Assembly: GCF_000150955.2 (NCBI RefSeq)
Contig: NC_011671.1
Span: forward strand, 620,001 to 684,000
Reading direction: 5' to 3'
Source: Phaeodactylum tricornutum CCAP 1055/1
Taxonomy: Eukaryota > Bacillariophyta > Bacillariophyceae > Surirellales > Neidiaceae
DNA length: 64,000 bases
Shown piece by piece: positions 1 through 11,115 of the stretch; position 1 is the stretch's first letter; every line of letters starts with the position of its first letter. The notes below the pieces were generated by a model. It was not told the origin of the DNA. It did not search any database and saw only the letters and a list, made by a program, of their open reading frames with translations. The position numbers and the translations under genes are program-made.

Positions 1-79
1 GACTTGACGTCCCTCCCTGCTACCATGAATACAATGAGATCTACGTATTGTTGAAATGATTGAAAGGAACTAGAGCACC

Positions 80-1606
80 ATGCTTTTGTGGATTCACGCA
101 CTTTTATTGGTCCTTCTTTCTTTGTCAGCTTCTTACAAACAGGTTTTGGTAAGGGGTCAAGCTCTCGACACTAGACCACAAACATGTGCGGAGTGGACAG
201 GTGCCGAATGCGCTTGGGAACCCAATCTCCAGGCCATGAATGCGGACTTTGGGCGTTTCAATGAGACCTTCTACGCTTATGTTGTTCCTGATGTCGCTAC
301 CTTTTACAATAAGACACCAGGAAGTCTACAACCGACGATGTCCACATTCAAAGGGATGTTTGGAAAGTTCACAAACCTCTCACCAGACACTATCCGCGTT
401 TCTTGGATTTCTGGCAAAAAAAATGATGCGCCCGTGTACATTTCCGACGTTTCTCCCTTCGATTCTGCAGGAACCGCAACCTATGTGGGTCACCAGTTTA
501 TAGTAACGGATCGCAAGTCAAACACTCTATTAACAAAGTGGACGATGGTGCAAGGAAATTCGCTGTACTTCTACGACCCTTTTGATTTTGATATTCGGAA
601 AGCTCTGAAGGCGCTGACTGCGGAACAGTTACCGTTGTATAATATGCAGCTCCAAAACAAAATGTTCGCGGAGCAGTACAAGACTTTTACGGGAACTGAC
701 TGGTTGGCTTTGTACAGACAAAAGTTCGCCCCCCGATTTCACATGTGGCGAGCCGATGCGATCGGACAAACGTATACAATCGAAACGAACGAAATACATT
801 TCGTCGATTTCCCAGATGAGGCCGAGTTAGCCAGGGGAACTTCGATATATGGTCCTCGCCCAGATGAGCGGGACCGAATGCGTCGTCTGCGAGCTCGGGA
901 TCCGACCATGAATATGACCATGACAGTCTTATCGTGTGTCCCACGTGTGTTTGAAGTCAAGGATTTCTTGTCAGATATGGAAGTAGAGCACCTACTTAAT
1001 ATTGCGTCCAAAAGAAAGCTAAAACGATCAACAATGCATGCAGGTGGATCCTCAGAAGCTACCACCAACGACGACACTCGTACTTCAACAAACGATTGGA
1101 TTCCACGGCACCAGGATCTGATAACAGATACCATATACCGTCGCGCAGCCGATTTGCTTCAAATGGATGAAGCTTTACTACGTTGGCGACGCAAGTCAGA
1201 AATCCCAGAGTTTACCGAATCACATATTAGCATCTCAGAACGACTGCAGCTCGTCAACTATCAAGTCGGCCAGCAATATACGCCACATCATGATTTTACA
1301 ATGCCGGGTTTGGTCAATATGCAGCCTTCGCGATTTGCCACACTTTTGTTCTATCTCAATGACGATATGGATGGCGGGGAAACTGCTTTTCCGCGATGGC
1401 TTCATGCGGATGAAGAAGGCGGATCACTTAAGGTGAAGCCGGAAAAGGGTAAAGCAATTCTTTTCTACAATCTGTTACCAGACGGAAACTACGACGAGAG
1501 AAGTGAACATGCAGCACTCCCAGTGCGTAGAGGGGAAAAATGGCTCACTAATTTGGTACGTGCTTCTCGAGCGCTGGAAGTTGATCCGCTTTCTGGCTCA
1601 CAATAA
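80..1606 (+). CDS. Secreted/ER prolyl 4-hydroxylase (2OG-Fe(II) dioxygenase)
   Basis: A 508-residue protein whose C-terminal third is a prolyl 4-hydroxylase alpha-subunit-type catalytic domain, hydroxylating prolines with 2-oxoglutarate, O2 and Fe(II). Visible iron ligands are His403 and Asp405 in the TPHHDF motif and His477 in SEHAALPV; Lys487 in RRGEKW is the expected 2-oxoglutarate-binding lysine. The Met at 80 starts a hydrophobic stretch (residues 1-17) that looks like a signal peptide, so the enzyme should act in the secretory pathway. Residues about 90-150 (SPDTIRVSW...YVGHQFIVTD) resemble the VHL-beta-like module seen before P4H domains in some algae; that part is less certain. The preceding 79 bases show no further exon. 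Single exon, no breaks. Confidence 0.9.
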   Translation: MLLWIHALLLVLLSLSASYKQVLVRGQALDTRPQTCAEWTGAECAWEPNLQAMNADFGRFNETFYAYVVPDVATFYNKTPGSLQPTMSTFKGMFGKFTNLSPDTIRVSWISGKKNDAPVYISDVSPFDSAGTATYVGHQFIVTDRKSNTLLTKWTMVQGNSLYFYDPFDFDIRKALKALTAEQLPLYNMQLQNKMFAEQYKTFTGTDWLALYRQKFAPRFHMWRADAIGQTYTIETNEIHFVDFPDEAELARGTSIYGPRPDERDRMRRLRARDPTMNMTMTVLSCVPRVFEVKDFLSDMEVEHLLNIASKRKLKRSTMHAGGSSEATTNDDTRTSTNDWIPRHQDLITDTIYRRAADLLQMDEALLRWRRKSEIPEFTESHISISERLQLVNYQVGQQYTPHHDFTMPGLVNMQPSRFATLLFYLNDDMDGGETAFPRWLHADEEGGSLKVKPEKGKAILFYNLLPDGNYDERSEHAALPVRRGEKWLTNLVRASRALEVDPLSGSQ

Positions 1607-1857
1607 GGCGGTCTCACATTCTATTCTTGATATAAAGTGGGTATGGGATCCGATAATGGATCATTCCTCGGACGGTGCGTTGGATCTATAATCTGATATA
1701 TAACGATATGGCATGTACTTTCATCTTGCTGGAGGCAATATTTAAAAAGCTTATCTCTGGAGCTTGATTGCATTGAGATGTACAATTTTAAAGTAAAAAT
1801 CGAAGCATGGCGCTCAGGTGTTGACCAGCTTCTGATCAACTCTAAACCTTCCCTCAT
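1607..1857. other. Convergent intergenic gap between P4H and hslU
   Basis: About 250 bp between the stop codons of two convergent genes. It should hold both 3' untranslated regions. Only short chance ORFs are present. Confidence 0.6.
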
Positions 1858-3496
1858 TTACAAGATATATTTTGAAAGGTCGCTCTTCTTCGTTGATTCT
1901 TCCAATCGCGTCTGTACCAATGCCTTGTCTACCCGGAGAATGGCACCCTTATCTAATTCGGCCGCTTCGAAGCTCAGTTCTTCCATTATGCGCTCCATAA
2001 CGGTGTGAAGTCTTCTCGCCCCAATATTCTCAATAGTTCTGTTGAGTAAGGCAGCCATGCGGGCTATCTCGCGAACAGCGTCGTCGTCAAATTCCAGTGA
2101 AACACCTTCCGACCCAATAAGCTCAACTTGTTGCCGGACCAGATTCGCCACAGGCTCGGTAAGAATGCGATACAGGTCATCTTCTGTCAGTCCTTTTAGC
2201 TCCACACGAATTGGCAAACGCCCTTGCAGCTCTGGGAGCAAATCGCTTGGCTTTACGGAATGGAACGCACCTGCGGCTACGAACAAAATATAATCGGTAT
2301 TGACGTTGCCGTACTTCGTATTGATTGTCGTTCCTTCGATCAGAGGAAGCAGATCCCGCTGAACTCCTTCTGCCGAAGCATCGGCACTACGAGTGCTGAA
2401 TGAGTCACGCGCAGAGCAGATTTTATCGATTTCATCGATGAAGACAATGCCGCTTTCCTCAACAGCCTGTATCGCTTCTTTCTTCATGTCCACATTTTCC
2501 AAGAGCTTTTCCAACTCGACTTCGAGAATAACTTCCCGTGCTTCCGAAATCGGTAGTTTCTTTCGTTCAGAAGGCGTTTTCTTTCCTCCTTGCGCACCTG
2601 ACATGCGCTGCCACAGATCGGACATCGCTACGATGTTCGGACTTGTCCCATCTCCGCCCCCAGCACCCACGTCGGGGTTGCGGTCTCCCTGCGGTACTTC
2701 GACCTCAATTTCTTGGTCATCGAGCATGCCCTGTCGGAGCATATCCCGGAACGAATCTCTGCCACGAGCATCACCCGTACCACCTTTTCCTTGTTGCGCA
2801 GGGCCCGTCAGTAGATCCAGAATTCGGTCTTCAACCATGGCGCGAGCTTGAGATCGAAGCTTTTCTGTCCACACTTTCCGCGTAAGCTGCATGGATACAT
2901 CCATAAGATCACGGATAATCTGATCAACGTCACGTCCATGGTAACCAACTTCCGTAAATTTAGTGGCCTCGACCTTGACTTTGCGATGACGTGAGAAGAA
3001 AAAAAAGCAGTAGTTAGACTTTCAATGTTTCGTTTTGCAAGACAACATACTAAAAAGGATTGGACTTACGAAAGGGAGCATCGTTCAATTTCGCCATTCG
3101 ACGCATAACTTCAGTCTTTCCTACACCTGTCGGTCCCACTAAGAGTACATTGCGCGGCGTCACTTCTTTGCGCAGATCCTCCGGTAGCTGCTGACGACGC
3201 CAGCGATTCCGCATCGCAATGGCGACCGCCCGTTTAGCGTCGTGCTGCCCAACAATGTGGCGATCCAATTCGTGCACGACCTCGGACGGACGCATATTCC
3301 TCTCCACTTCATTGTCGGCTTTGGTCTGCTCGATAATAGGATCCGTCGCTTCGACTTCGACGGCCGACGCAAACCAGCAGCGAGTCGTCGGGACGAGCGC
3401 CACGGGGCGGAACGTGCTTCGCGTAGTAGAGACGAAGAAAGTCGTAGCCGAATGGGCTGTCGATCGCCCGAGCTTCCGCAAACTTCCAGTAATCAT
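1858..3496 (-). CDS. hslU: Mitochondrial HslU (ClpY) AAA+ unfoldase of the HslUV protease
   Basis: Two exons, 3496-3070 and 2978-1858, with a 91-nt intron (donor GTAAGT, acceptor AAAG). Joined they give 515 residues with the frame kept exactly. HslU unfolds substrates and feeds them to the HslV peptidase. The order is typical: Walker A GPTGVGKT at about 121-128, pore segment EVGYHGRDV just after the splice, an inserted I-domain, Walker B FIDEID at about 322-327, and the C-terminus SKYIL, which docks into HslV. The start at 3496 gives an N-terminus rich in Arg, Ser and Thr without acids ([13 protein letters not shown]), a mitochondrial presequence; an in-frame Met at 3517 is the alternative. 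Bacterial HslU has GYVG in the pore; here it reads GYHG. No hslV lies in the window. Confidence 0.93.
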
Positions 3497-4027
3497 TACA
3501 GTGAATGAATAAAACAAGAATTTACGTTGAGCTTCTTAAACTTACAACTTAATTGTGCGATGGTAGAAATCAAGGAATTGACCCTTTTTATTGCTTCCGC
3601 GTTCTGCTTCTGTTGGATTGACTGTGAAGACGAAAGAACGGCAGCAACCATGTTTCTGCTTATACAATATCCCTCGTGTCGGTCCGTGCTTCTCTCGTCA
3701 AATCGTTCGTTGTTACGGCTAGCTAGCTAGAGAGTCGTATTGCAAAGTTGGAATGAGAGGCAGAAAGTAGCGAATGGTATGGTGTCAGGAATCCTGAAAA
3801 GTACAGACGCCTACTAACGTGAAAAGTTGGGATACCGAGATATAGCCAGTAAACAAACTGACCGCACATCGTTCCAATGCAAAAACCTCGTCCAGCAAGT
3901 TTCGTTAGTTTTAGCTTTCCATTCTAGATCTGTCTATTGTTATCCTCTTTCTAATAAACGTGAAATCAAAACGTTTCAATCTCATCTCTATCTAGTATAC
4001 AAGACCATATATAAAAGCACATCGCAT
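3497..4027. other. Intergenic region upstream of hslU
   Basis: About 530 bp that must contain the hslU promoter and the 3' UTR of the AMSH-domain gene. A GCTAGCTAGCTAG short tandem run lies at about 3718-3730. I see no gene. Confidence 0.5.
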
Positions 4028-5231
4028 TTACAGGGATACAGACCCCACATGTCGTGCTTGACGAACAGACGCAAAGTCAAACGACCCCCAGTCGGTTGTG
4101 AGATTCATTCTTGGAGCTCCTCCAGTTGGAACGTTAACCGGAATGGGCGGAGGGGCGTCTCCGTGAAGAAGAGATTTTGGGATACGCTTCAAGAGCTCCC
4201 GATAAGCAATTCGAGCGGGGTCACACGTTTCGGCAGTCCCCGAGCTTGCCCCTGAGACTCCGCTGTCACCATCTTGCGCCCAACTGTCGGTTGCCTCGGA
4301 ATCACTTTCATAACGAACATCTTCACGGGCAATTGTTTCCAAAAAGCTGGTATCCAGGATCCGATTATTAAGACAATTGGACGTAGGCGCAGCATAACCA
4401 TCTTCGTCACTGTCCGAATACATCTGACCAATGGATATTGACTCGTCTTCCCCGAAAGGGAGAAAAAGACTCTCCTGCCTAGCGTCATTAATCAAAATGT
4501 CGCGGTCAGATTCCGGTCTGAAATCCTGAGTAGGAGGGTTGACATCTAGACTTTGCGAAAAACTGGAAGTATCTGTGTCGGTACCGTGTGGCATGCTTTC
4601 GTCTGAAGATAGATCGAACGGGTCAAAGACCGACCCAAATCTTTCCCACTGTCCTGCAGTATCAGTTTCTTCAGACGACACCGAGGAGTCACCATCGGGG
4701 ACGAAATCATCACAAATGAATTTGTTCAGTTCTTCTTCATCGATTTTGAGGGCTAGCTCTTCTATGCGACCTTGAATCCATGTCAACTCCTGGTGAGCCC
4801 GGAGTCGTAACGGACGGACGGCTTGAAAGGCAAATTCGGGATGTTTTGGCAGAGCTTTCCCTAGAAAAGCCACGAGACGATGTCCCATCACGTAGGTATC
4901 TTCTAAATCAGATTCAGAATCTTCACACATGTCCCGAAACTGAGCCATCACCTGTTAAGCGTTCGGGGAACAAGATAAGAGCGATCAGCGGTATTTCTCA
5001 GAAAAAAGACCAAGGCCTTAGGCAGCTCGGATTGCATGTACGCACCCGTTCAGCCAGTTGAAAGTATCGTAGAATACGACATTTTTTATGCAAATGGAAG
5101 GATGTCCCTCCTTCTGCTTCATCGTTGGCGACGAGATCTCTACGTTTTGCCTCGCCATATCGACGCCATTGGTCACTTGAAATCATATCGCCTGCATCGG
5201 TGGTCCAGTGACACTCTTCCTTCTGCTTCAT
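4028..5231 (-). CDS. Acidic protein with AMSH/USP8-type N-terminal domain
   Basis: Two exons, 5231-5046 and 4951-4028, joined across a 94-nt intron (donor GTGCGT, acceptor AACAG) to give 369 residues. The spliced N-terminus reads HKKCRILRYFQLAER, then VMAQFRD, an acidic patch, TYVMGHRLVAFLGKALPKHP. The pattern of a helix, then 'AYVL..R.l.L....LPKHP', is that of the MIT-like USP8-dimer domain at the front of AMSH and USP8 deubiquitinases, which work with ESCRT-III on endosomes. The remaining 250 residues are acidic, low in complexity and lack the JAMM zinc motif (no ExnHxHPxxxxxxSxxD), so the protein is not itself an AMSH peptidase. It ends with a short conserved-looking stretch from about 310 (IAYRELLKRIPKSLLHG). 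Function unknown; an endosomal adaptor is my inference. Confidence 0.7.
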
Positions 5232-5778
5232 GGTGAGTCAGAGGAAAACTGAGCTTCACCGGTGAAACCTTTCCTAAAAAAGACGCCGGACTTATTACTC
5301 TTTGACAGTTGGCAACATATTCGAAGCGAACAGCAAAGTCGTTTCTAGTTCTTGTGTATCGTACAACTGAATCAATTCTAAGATGAGACTAACAGTGAAT
5401 GAGGCTGACAGAGCGCTTGTTAGTGAATGCTACTTCTGTAAATGTCGTCGAAATATAACTGACGGAACACCATTCACATCACACTAATTTAGATTTACAG
5501 CCAAGCTTGCTGCCGGGCTTAGGCCGACGTCGACGTTGTGAAATTTTCATGTACGAAATCTATCGTATTGAATTAACGCTCGCATTTACAGTTAAAGCTT
5601 ACAAGAGTATTCAAAAACAGTTCAAGATTCCAAGCAAAACCCTTCTTCACATAAGCCCTTTTCAAAAACGCATAGGAAAAGTTTTGTCACTCTTCCCGCC
5701 AAAAATAAATTGAAAATTCAGATATTTTTCAAATACTGTGTATTTATTAATTAACTATTTCTTTGATTGGTAGGAAGT
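5232..5778. other. Intergenic region, AT-rich
   Basis: About 550 bp between the AMSH-domain gene start and tRNA-Ser. AT-rich, with one chance ORF near 5507-5713 that has no recognisable domain. It should hold the promoter of the minus-strand gene. Confidence 0.5.
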
Positions 5779-5860
5779 GACACTGTGGCCGAGCGGTTAA
5801 GGCGATCGACTAGAAATCGATTGGGTTCATCCCGCGTAGGTTCGAGTCCTGCCAGTGTCG
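5779..5860 (+). tRNA. tRNA-Ser(AGA)
   Basis: An 82-nt cloverleaf. The acceptor stem GACACTG pairs with CAGTGTC, followed by the G discriminator expected of tRNA-Ser. The D stem is GCC/GGC; the anticodon stem ATCGA/TCGAT closes the loop CTAGAAA with anticodon AGA at 5812-5814. There is a long variable arm (GGG TTCAT CCC), and the T arm carries the B box GGTTCGAGTCC. No intron and no encoded CCA. A T-run directly after the gene (TCTTTTT) fits a Pol III terminator. Confidence 0.96.
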
Positions 5861-6313
5861 TCTTTTTGGCCGATCAAGTTCAGTTTTGTCCGCAATCCCC
5901 TCACGATAGTGTACAGATATCAGAAACCAGCCCCAATTAATACATATAATGTCTCGCCAAAGGGGATCCAGTCCAATGAGTGTGGCATTGAGTGCTTGAG
6001 ATAACTCGTTACTGTACTGCTAACCACAGAATAGAGACTTCTGGGGTTGATGCTATGCTGCATCTGCTTATCATGGCAAGGAGAGCCATGGCAAAGGAAC
6101 TATCAGGTTTTTCTTAAAGTCTACGTTGTCTACGCTGCTGCTGCAGAGATCTAACTTTTTTGTGCCGTGCTTTTACTGCAAGGCTACAGTATTGTGAACT
6201 TGAAGCCAAAGCGCTTAACAGAAACTTACAGAACATCCACATGGTGCTAAAACACGGACAAGAAAGTCGCAATAAACGATCAAGAATATTTCTAGAGAGA
6301 TGGTTCAGCGAAT
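5861..6313. other. Intergenic region after tRNA-Ser
   Basis: The Pol III T-run starts the interval. The rest is about 450 bp without a supported gene, ending in the 3' UTR of eL28 on the other strand. Confidence 0.5.
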
Positions 6314-6772
6314 TTAATCCGACAAGGTACCCCGTCCTTTCTTGCATGGAACTGGCTTAGATATTCCCTTGGCACGTCGGTTCGCCTGATACACCTTGGT
6401 GTACTTTCCGAGGGCAGCGGCCTTAAGGTCACGTCGGTAGTAGACATCCGTTGTTTGTTTCAAGATAACGTTCTCCGCCCGACGAAAGTCCTTGTTGATA
6501 TTGTTGGTAGCAAAAGTCTTGGACGGAGAATTGTCGGCCTTGGACGCACTCTTTGTGACGAGTTGTGCTCGGTTCTCACTAGTACAGACAACATCGATGG
6601 TCTTACTGTTCGCCAATCCGTTGTACTTCAAAAGGTTCAGAGACTTCAAGTTGCCCTTTTCAACACTGAACGAAATAGATCCACTACGCTTTGTGTTTCC
6701 ATTCTTCTTCTTGAGAAAGCAAGATTGCTTCTTGATAAGCTCCCAAACGAGTTGATCCGGAACATGAACCAT
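6314..6772 (-). CDS. RPL28: Cytosolic 60S ribosomal protein eL28
   Basis: A single-exon 152-residue protein that follows the eL28 family through its whole length: an N-terminal LVWELIKKQSCFLKKKNG, then NLLKYNGLANSKTIDV (family: FRYNGLIHRKTVGV), a TTNINKDFRRAENVI segment and the basic tail YYRRDLKAAALGKYTKVYQANR. It is a structural protein of the large ribosomal subunit. It is divergent from eL15, 316 bp away, so both may use a common promoter region. Confidence 0.93.
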   Translation of the reverse strand: MVHVPDQLVWELIKKQSCFLKKKNGNTKRSGSISFSVEKGNLKSLNLLKYNGLANSKTIDVVCTSENRAQLVTKSASKADNSPSKTFATNNINKDFRRAENVILKQTTDVYYRRDLKAAALGKYTKVYQANRRAKGISKPVPCKKGRGTLSD

Positions 6773-7088
6773 GGTTTAAAACAATTTCTAATCAAGTATA
6801 GGGGAGTCGCAGCGAGGGAGCTGATGGGCAGAAATTGTTCAGTTCATACCGTGTGTATCGTCTTCACGGGTAAAAATCGACGACTGCAAATTTTAGTAGG
6901 GCGGTAAATAGTTTTACTGAAGCCACGTAGAAAATCTACACGTTTACATTCAGCACTGGAAAACCGCACCAGTTGCTTACATTCGTCCCTGTCCCCCCCC
7001 CTCAACAAGCAAAACTCACCACATCTTTCTTCGACTAGTCCTGCACTGCAAGACTCGCATTCGGTTGAGGTAAAGAAGACAAATCACC
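6773..7088. promoter_or_regulatory. Putative bidirectional promoter of eL28 and eL15
   Basis: Only 316 bp separate the start codons of two divergent ribosomal-protein genes. The interval includes a C-run (CCCCCCCC at about 6995) and a pyrimidine-rich tract towards eL15. Sharing of control elements is inferred from the layout; no TATA box is obvious. Confidence 0.55.
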
Positions 7089-7785
7089 ATGGGAGCGTAC
7101 AAGTACATGGAAGAGCTGTGGCGCCACAAGCAGTCCGATGCCCTCCGATTTTTGCTGCGAGTTCGTGCTTGGGAATACCGCCAACGCCCCAACATTTTGA
7201 CGTGCAACCGTCCCGCCCGAACCGAGAAGGCCCATCGGCTTGGCTACAAGGCCAAGCAGGGATACGTGATTGTCCGTGCCGGTGTCCGGCGTGGAGGCCG
7301 CAAGCGCCAAAATCATCGCGGTATGGTGTTCGGAAAGCCCAAGTAGGTAGACATTGGCCCATTCATTGCTTTGCTTTCAATCAGTATTCCTGACATTCTC
7401 CATCTCGTTTCTGTCTCTTAGGCACCAGGGTATTAACCAGCTGAAGTTTGAGCGTAACTTGCAGAATGTGGCCGAAGAAAAGGTTGGACGCCGTTATGCC
7501 AACTTGCGCGTTTTGAATTCTTATTGGGTGAATCAAGACGCAACCATGAAGTACTACGAAGTCATTCTCGTCGATCCGAATCACCCCAAAATCCGTAATG
7601 ATCCCAGGGCTAACTGGATTGTCAATCCCGTACACAAGCACCGCGAAATGCGTGGTCTCACTTCGGCTGGACGCAAGGGTCGTGGTCTCCGCAAGAAGGG
7701 ACACCGCGCCAATGGCATCAAAGGAGGATCATACCGTGCTGCCTGGCTCCGTCGCAACACAATGCGCCTCAAGCGTTACCGTTAA
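7089..7785 (+). CDS. RPL15: Cytosolic 60S ribosomal protein eL15
   Basis: Exons 7089-7342 and 7422-7785 with a 79-nt intron (donor GTAGGT, acceptor TTAG). The splice rebuilds the Lys of [13 protein letters not shown] and gives 205 residues, against 204 in other eukaryotes. The sequence follows eL15 throughout, from [17 protein letters not shown] at the start to [16 protein letters not shown] at the end, including the highly conserved [16 protein letters not shown]. It is a core protein of the large ribosomal subunit. Confidence 0.97.
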
Positions 7786-10132
7786 GCTGCCGGCTCCCAA
7801 GACAAACTATCCAATGCTCCGGGTACTCTCTGTCTACTAGGTTGCTTCTTTATGAAAATATCTATGCTTTTCCTATTGGGCATAGTTTAAATTATTTTTA
7901 TCTGCTTCTTTGTGATGAGCTTTCTTGAACATAGTCACATACTTTGTTCATATGCATATCTTGTGCATTTGCAATATCATTCCTTGATTAGCCTGGCCTG
8001 TTTTCCTTGCTGCTCTCTTCCTCTCATGTGGTTGTTTTCCAACAGCAATCTAGAATTTGTTGCATACCGATTGTGTGGTGCAATTTTCACTGGCTATGAA
8101 CGAATCCATTGCTTACAATAGCAAACAATGCATCTGTACATTCATTAGGAGGAACTCATCATGGTACTAACAAGGCTGAATATGAGTATACCTGGAACAA
8201 GAAGGTGCCATCTGGATCAGCCCTTCCTAAATGCTGGAAATAAGATGTCAGGAAAAAATATGGGCCTCCACCCTATCCTGAGACTTTGCTGCCACTACAC
8301 TGAATGTTGAGTATTTTCAAATTCAATCCACATGATTGTTGAGCCATGTCCCTGACTTGCTGGCCACCACTGCTGCTTTTTTTCCAACTTGGAACATGAC
8401 CTTCAAGACTTGGAGAAACAGAGTCAAAGATTGAGCTCTTGAAATAGCACTGTCATGTGCTTTCATTGTTGTTGCAAGTGTGAATACCATGGAAAGAGTA
8501 GATTTTACATTCTTCAGGTACGCAATCATTGTGTCCTTTCACAGGTCTTGCGTAGATATGACACTGACAAACCAATTTTAGGTTTTTCCAATTCAAAAGG
8601 TGCTAAAAAGCAGTTGGCACTGAAACACCGTTTTGGTTGGTTTTCCAAAGTTCTGTACCTTTTTGCTGAGCATGTGATTATGGCTGAACCATGCAGCTTG
8701 GAGAGCTTTGAAGGAAGGAAAGATATCTCTGACAACTATCCTCATGCTCAGTTTATGGTGTTTGGACTGTATATTTCAATGAAAGGAGGGAGTGGCGTTA
8801 ACAGTGATACCTTGCTGGCCAGTTTTTGGCAACGGTTGGCATCCATAACAAATCTTTGGCATTTGGTTCAAATAGGTTGAATATTTAACAAAATATTGGT
8901 GCTAAAATGAAGCTACTTACAGTTAGAGCAAACATGTTCTGTCCCCTTTTGGGAGTTTTTCACCTTTCCTCATCCCCTTTAGCATATTTTCTCAACTTAA
9001 AATTGTCTGACTGGCCCAGATTGCTGTATCCTAAAATGTTGGATTTCACCAATACAAAGAGAACCAAGGAAGTTGTTGAGAAAGAACTGTGGGAATAAAA
9101 GCTTGACATTGCTTGATTTAAGTCTCAAAGAATCTCCAGCTCAATCAGTGTTTCTGTGAGAACAACAATTCTCACATCTAGAATTGTCAAGCAAGGAGGC
9201 GCAGACACTTCCTTATATAAACAATTACTTAGAGTGAGTCCTTGTTGTTTGTTAGGGAACCATGGACTCTGTAACAACTAGATATGTAGGATAGGACAAT
9301 TGTCATTTCCTAAGTAAAGCGGGACAATGGTAAGGATTTGATCTCACAAATGATCCATCATTAAAGGAATCTCAACAGACCAATGAGTAAGACCTACAAG
9401 TACCACCTTTGTTTTGCAATTGTACAGGGGTGACAATAGTTACTTGTTAAGAGTATAAGAGATGGCTGTGTCAGTAGTCCCTTTTCAGAAGATTGTGAGA
9501 CTCTGTACAAGGAGATCAAATTCCAAGGAGAAACATACCAAAGTTGCAGATCCATACATTGTCTGTAGGATTGCATGTCTTTACTTTCCCTTGAAAGGGT
9601 TAAACTAGATACTAATGACACCAACCACACTTGTGTCTTGAGGGATAATATATAGAACACATACAGCATTGGGACTGCTGTATTTGTGCACTAACAGTTT
9701 GCACCAATTTACCAAATTCTTCTGATCCATGGTACTTTCTGATGATTCTGTATTTATCAACACACTCATTTGTTTCCCAGATGGTTTCCCTAGATAAAAG
9801 TTGTCAACAGATACTGGCAACACCATCCAAACTCAATGGTTTGGCAATCACTTAGGTGATCCAATTGTCTTGACAAAAACTATGTCAATGGTTTGATAGC
9901 CAGTACATTGGCTACAGGGTCCCTATGTTTGTACATTCTGTTTCCAATACAAAAGGCTTCATTTTGGAATCTATATTTTAGTCTCACAATCAGAAAAACC
10001 TACCAATCAAAACAATTGGAGCCTGATAGTGACTAATGATGTTCAGAAAGTGGTATGTGTCTTTTGAGCGGTGCTTAGGGTAGCCCATAAGCATGCAATT
10101 CTTCGCTTTTGGTGTCAATTTTTGCTTAAATG
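7786..10132. other. Gene-poor AT-rich region of unknown origin
   Basis: About 2.3 kb without a convincing gene. The longest open stretches (8455-8880 on plus, 9394-9826 on minus) have no family motif I recognise and do not read like the codon use of the neighbouring genes. It lies next to the LTR cluster and is much richer in A+T than the genes around it. The likely explanation is old, eroded transposon DNA, but nothing in it proves a family. Confidence 0.4.
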
Positions 10133-10642
10133 TGTTACGTAGTACAACCAATGTACGTACGTAGGACAGGAAAACGCTGTGTCGACAAGGTCTGGTAAAC
10201 GAAGGTTGGGCGTTATTACGAACGACCTGCGATACACCTAAGCGAGCCTAGGGACTGTAAAACTCAACTCGCGTACGACGCTCCCCACGGGTTAGACAGC
10301 GGATACGAGGACCTATGCTAATGCAATATTTGGATCAATGACTTTCTAAAACAATGAGAGGAAGATTATTCTACTACTAGTCCATCAGGCTAGGGAGGTC
10401 CAATTCACTGGACTGCCGTTACCATGTTCCAGATAATCTTACTCACATGTACGAGTCTTCTTCTTCTAAATATAAATCCCACACAGAATCTTGTAGCGAG
10501 TATTCATTCCTCCTTGATTACTCCCTCATAATTCGTGGGACTGGATCCTATCATTCATTCGTATAATCCTTTCCTGTATCCTCTTCCAAAGGATTCCCAT
10601 AGACATCCCGCGAATACATCGTGTCGTACAATAAGGCCGACA
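10133..10642 (+). mobile_element. LTR retrotransposon long terminal repeat, copy A
   Basis: About 510 bp, starting TGTTACG and ending AATAAGGCCGACA (TG...CA ends). Its partner copy C at 11612-12124 is the same length in the opposite orientation and matches along its whole length, with the closest match over the first 230 bp. A TATAAAT-like box in the middle (about 10471) and the AATAA-type signal near the end fit promoter and poly(A) parts of an LTR. I see no matching internal coding region beside it, so it looks like a solo LTR fossil. Family not determinable here; Ty1/copia elements are the common LTR type in P. tricornutum. Confidence 0.7.
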
Positions 10643-10890
10643 CAAATTCAACGGTTCCATTGCCATCCCCAACATGATCACCACCCACGTTCCTGTTGGT
10701 ATCTTTTACCTCGCACGGACATGTCGCGATGGTGTAAACCGTAACAAAATGAGTCTCAAATGCTGACATAGGCAATCCTCTCAAGAATCTGGACATGATC
10801 CAGAAGTTTTGCATCTGACTTTCTGAAAAAGCGTTCTGCCAGGGTCTTGGTTTCCCCAGCACTCACAAGGTTGTTGGATAGCACCATGGC

Positions 10891-11115
10891 TGTTACGGAG
10901 TACTACCAAAGCACAACCATAGGACAGATTGCTGTTAGGACAGTGAGTGGCAAACAAAGGTGGCGTTGAGACAAACAACCTGCAATACACTTAAGAGACT
11001 TAGGGACTGTAAAACTCAACTCATTGACAATGCTCCTCATGGGTTAGACAGCAGATACAAGGACCTATGCGTAGAATGCAATTTGGATTAATGAACTCAT
11101 AAAACAAGGAGTGGG
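10891..11115 (+). mobile_element. Eroded partial LTR, copy B
   Basis: Starts TGTTACGGAGTAC and follows copy A for about 220 bp, including GGGACTGTAAAACTCAACTC and GGGTTAGACAGC. It is clearly more diverged from A and C than they are from each other, so it should be older. The downstream half cannot be aligned with confidence. Broken fossil. Confidence 0.6.

Noticed and set aside
6455-6907. 150-codon plus-strand ORF over eL28
   Set aside because: It is the antisense shadow of a clear ribosomal protein gene and has no domain.
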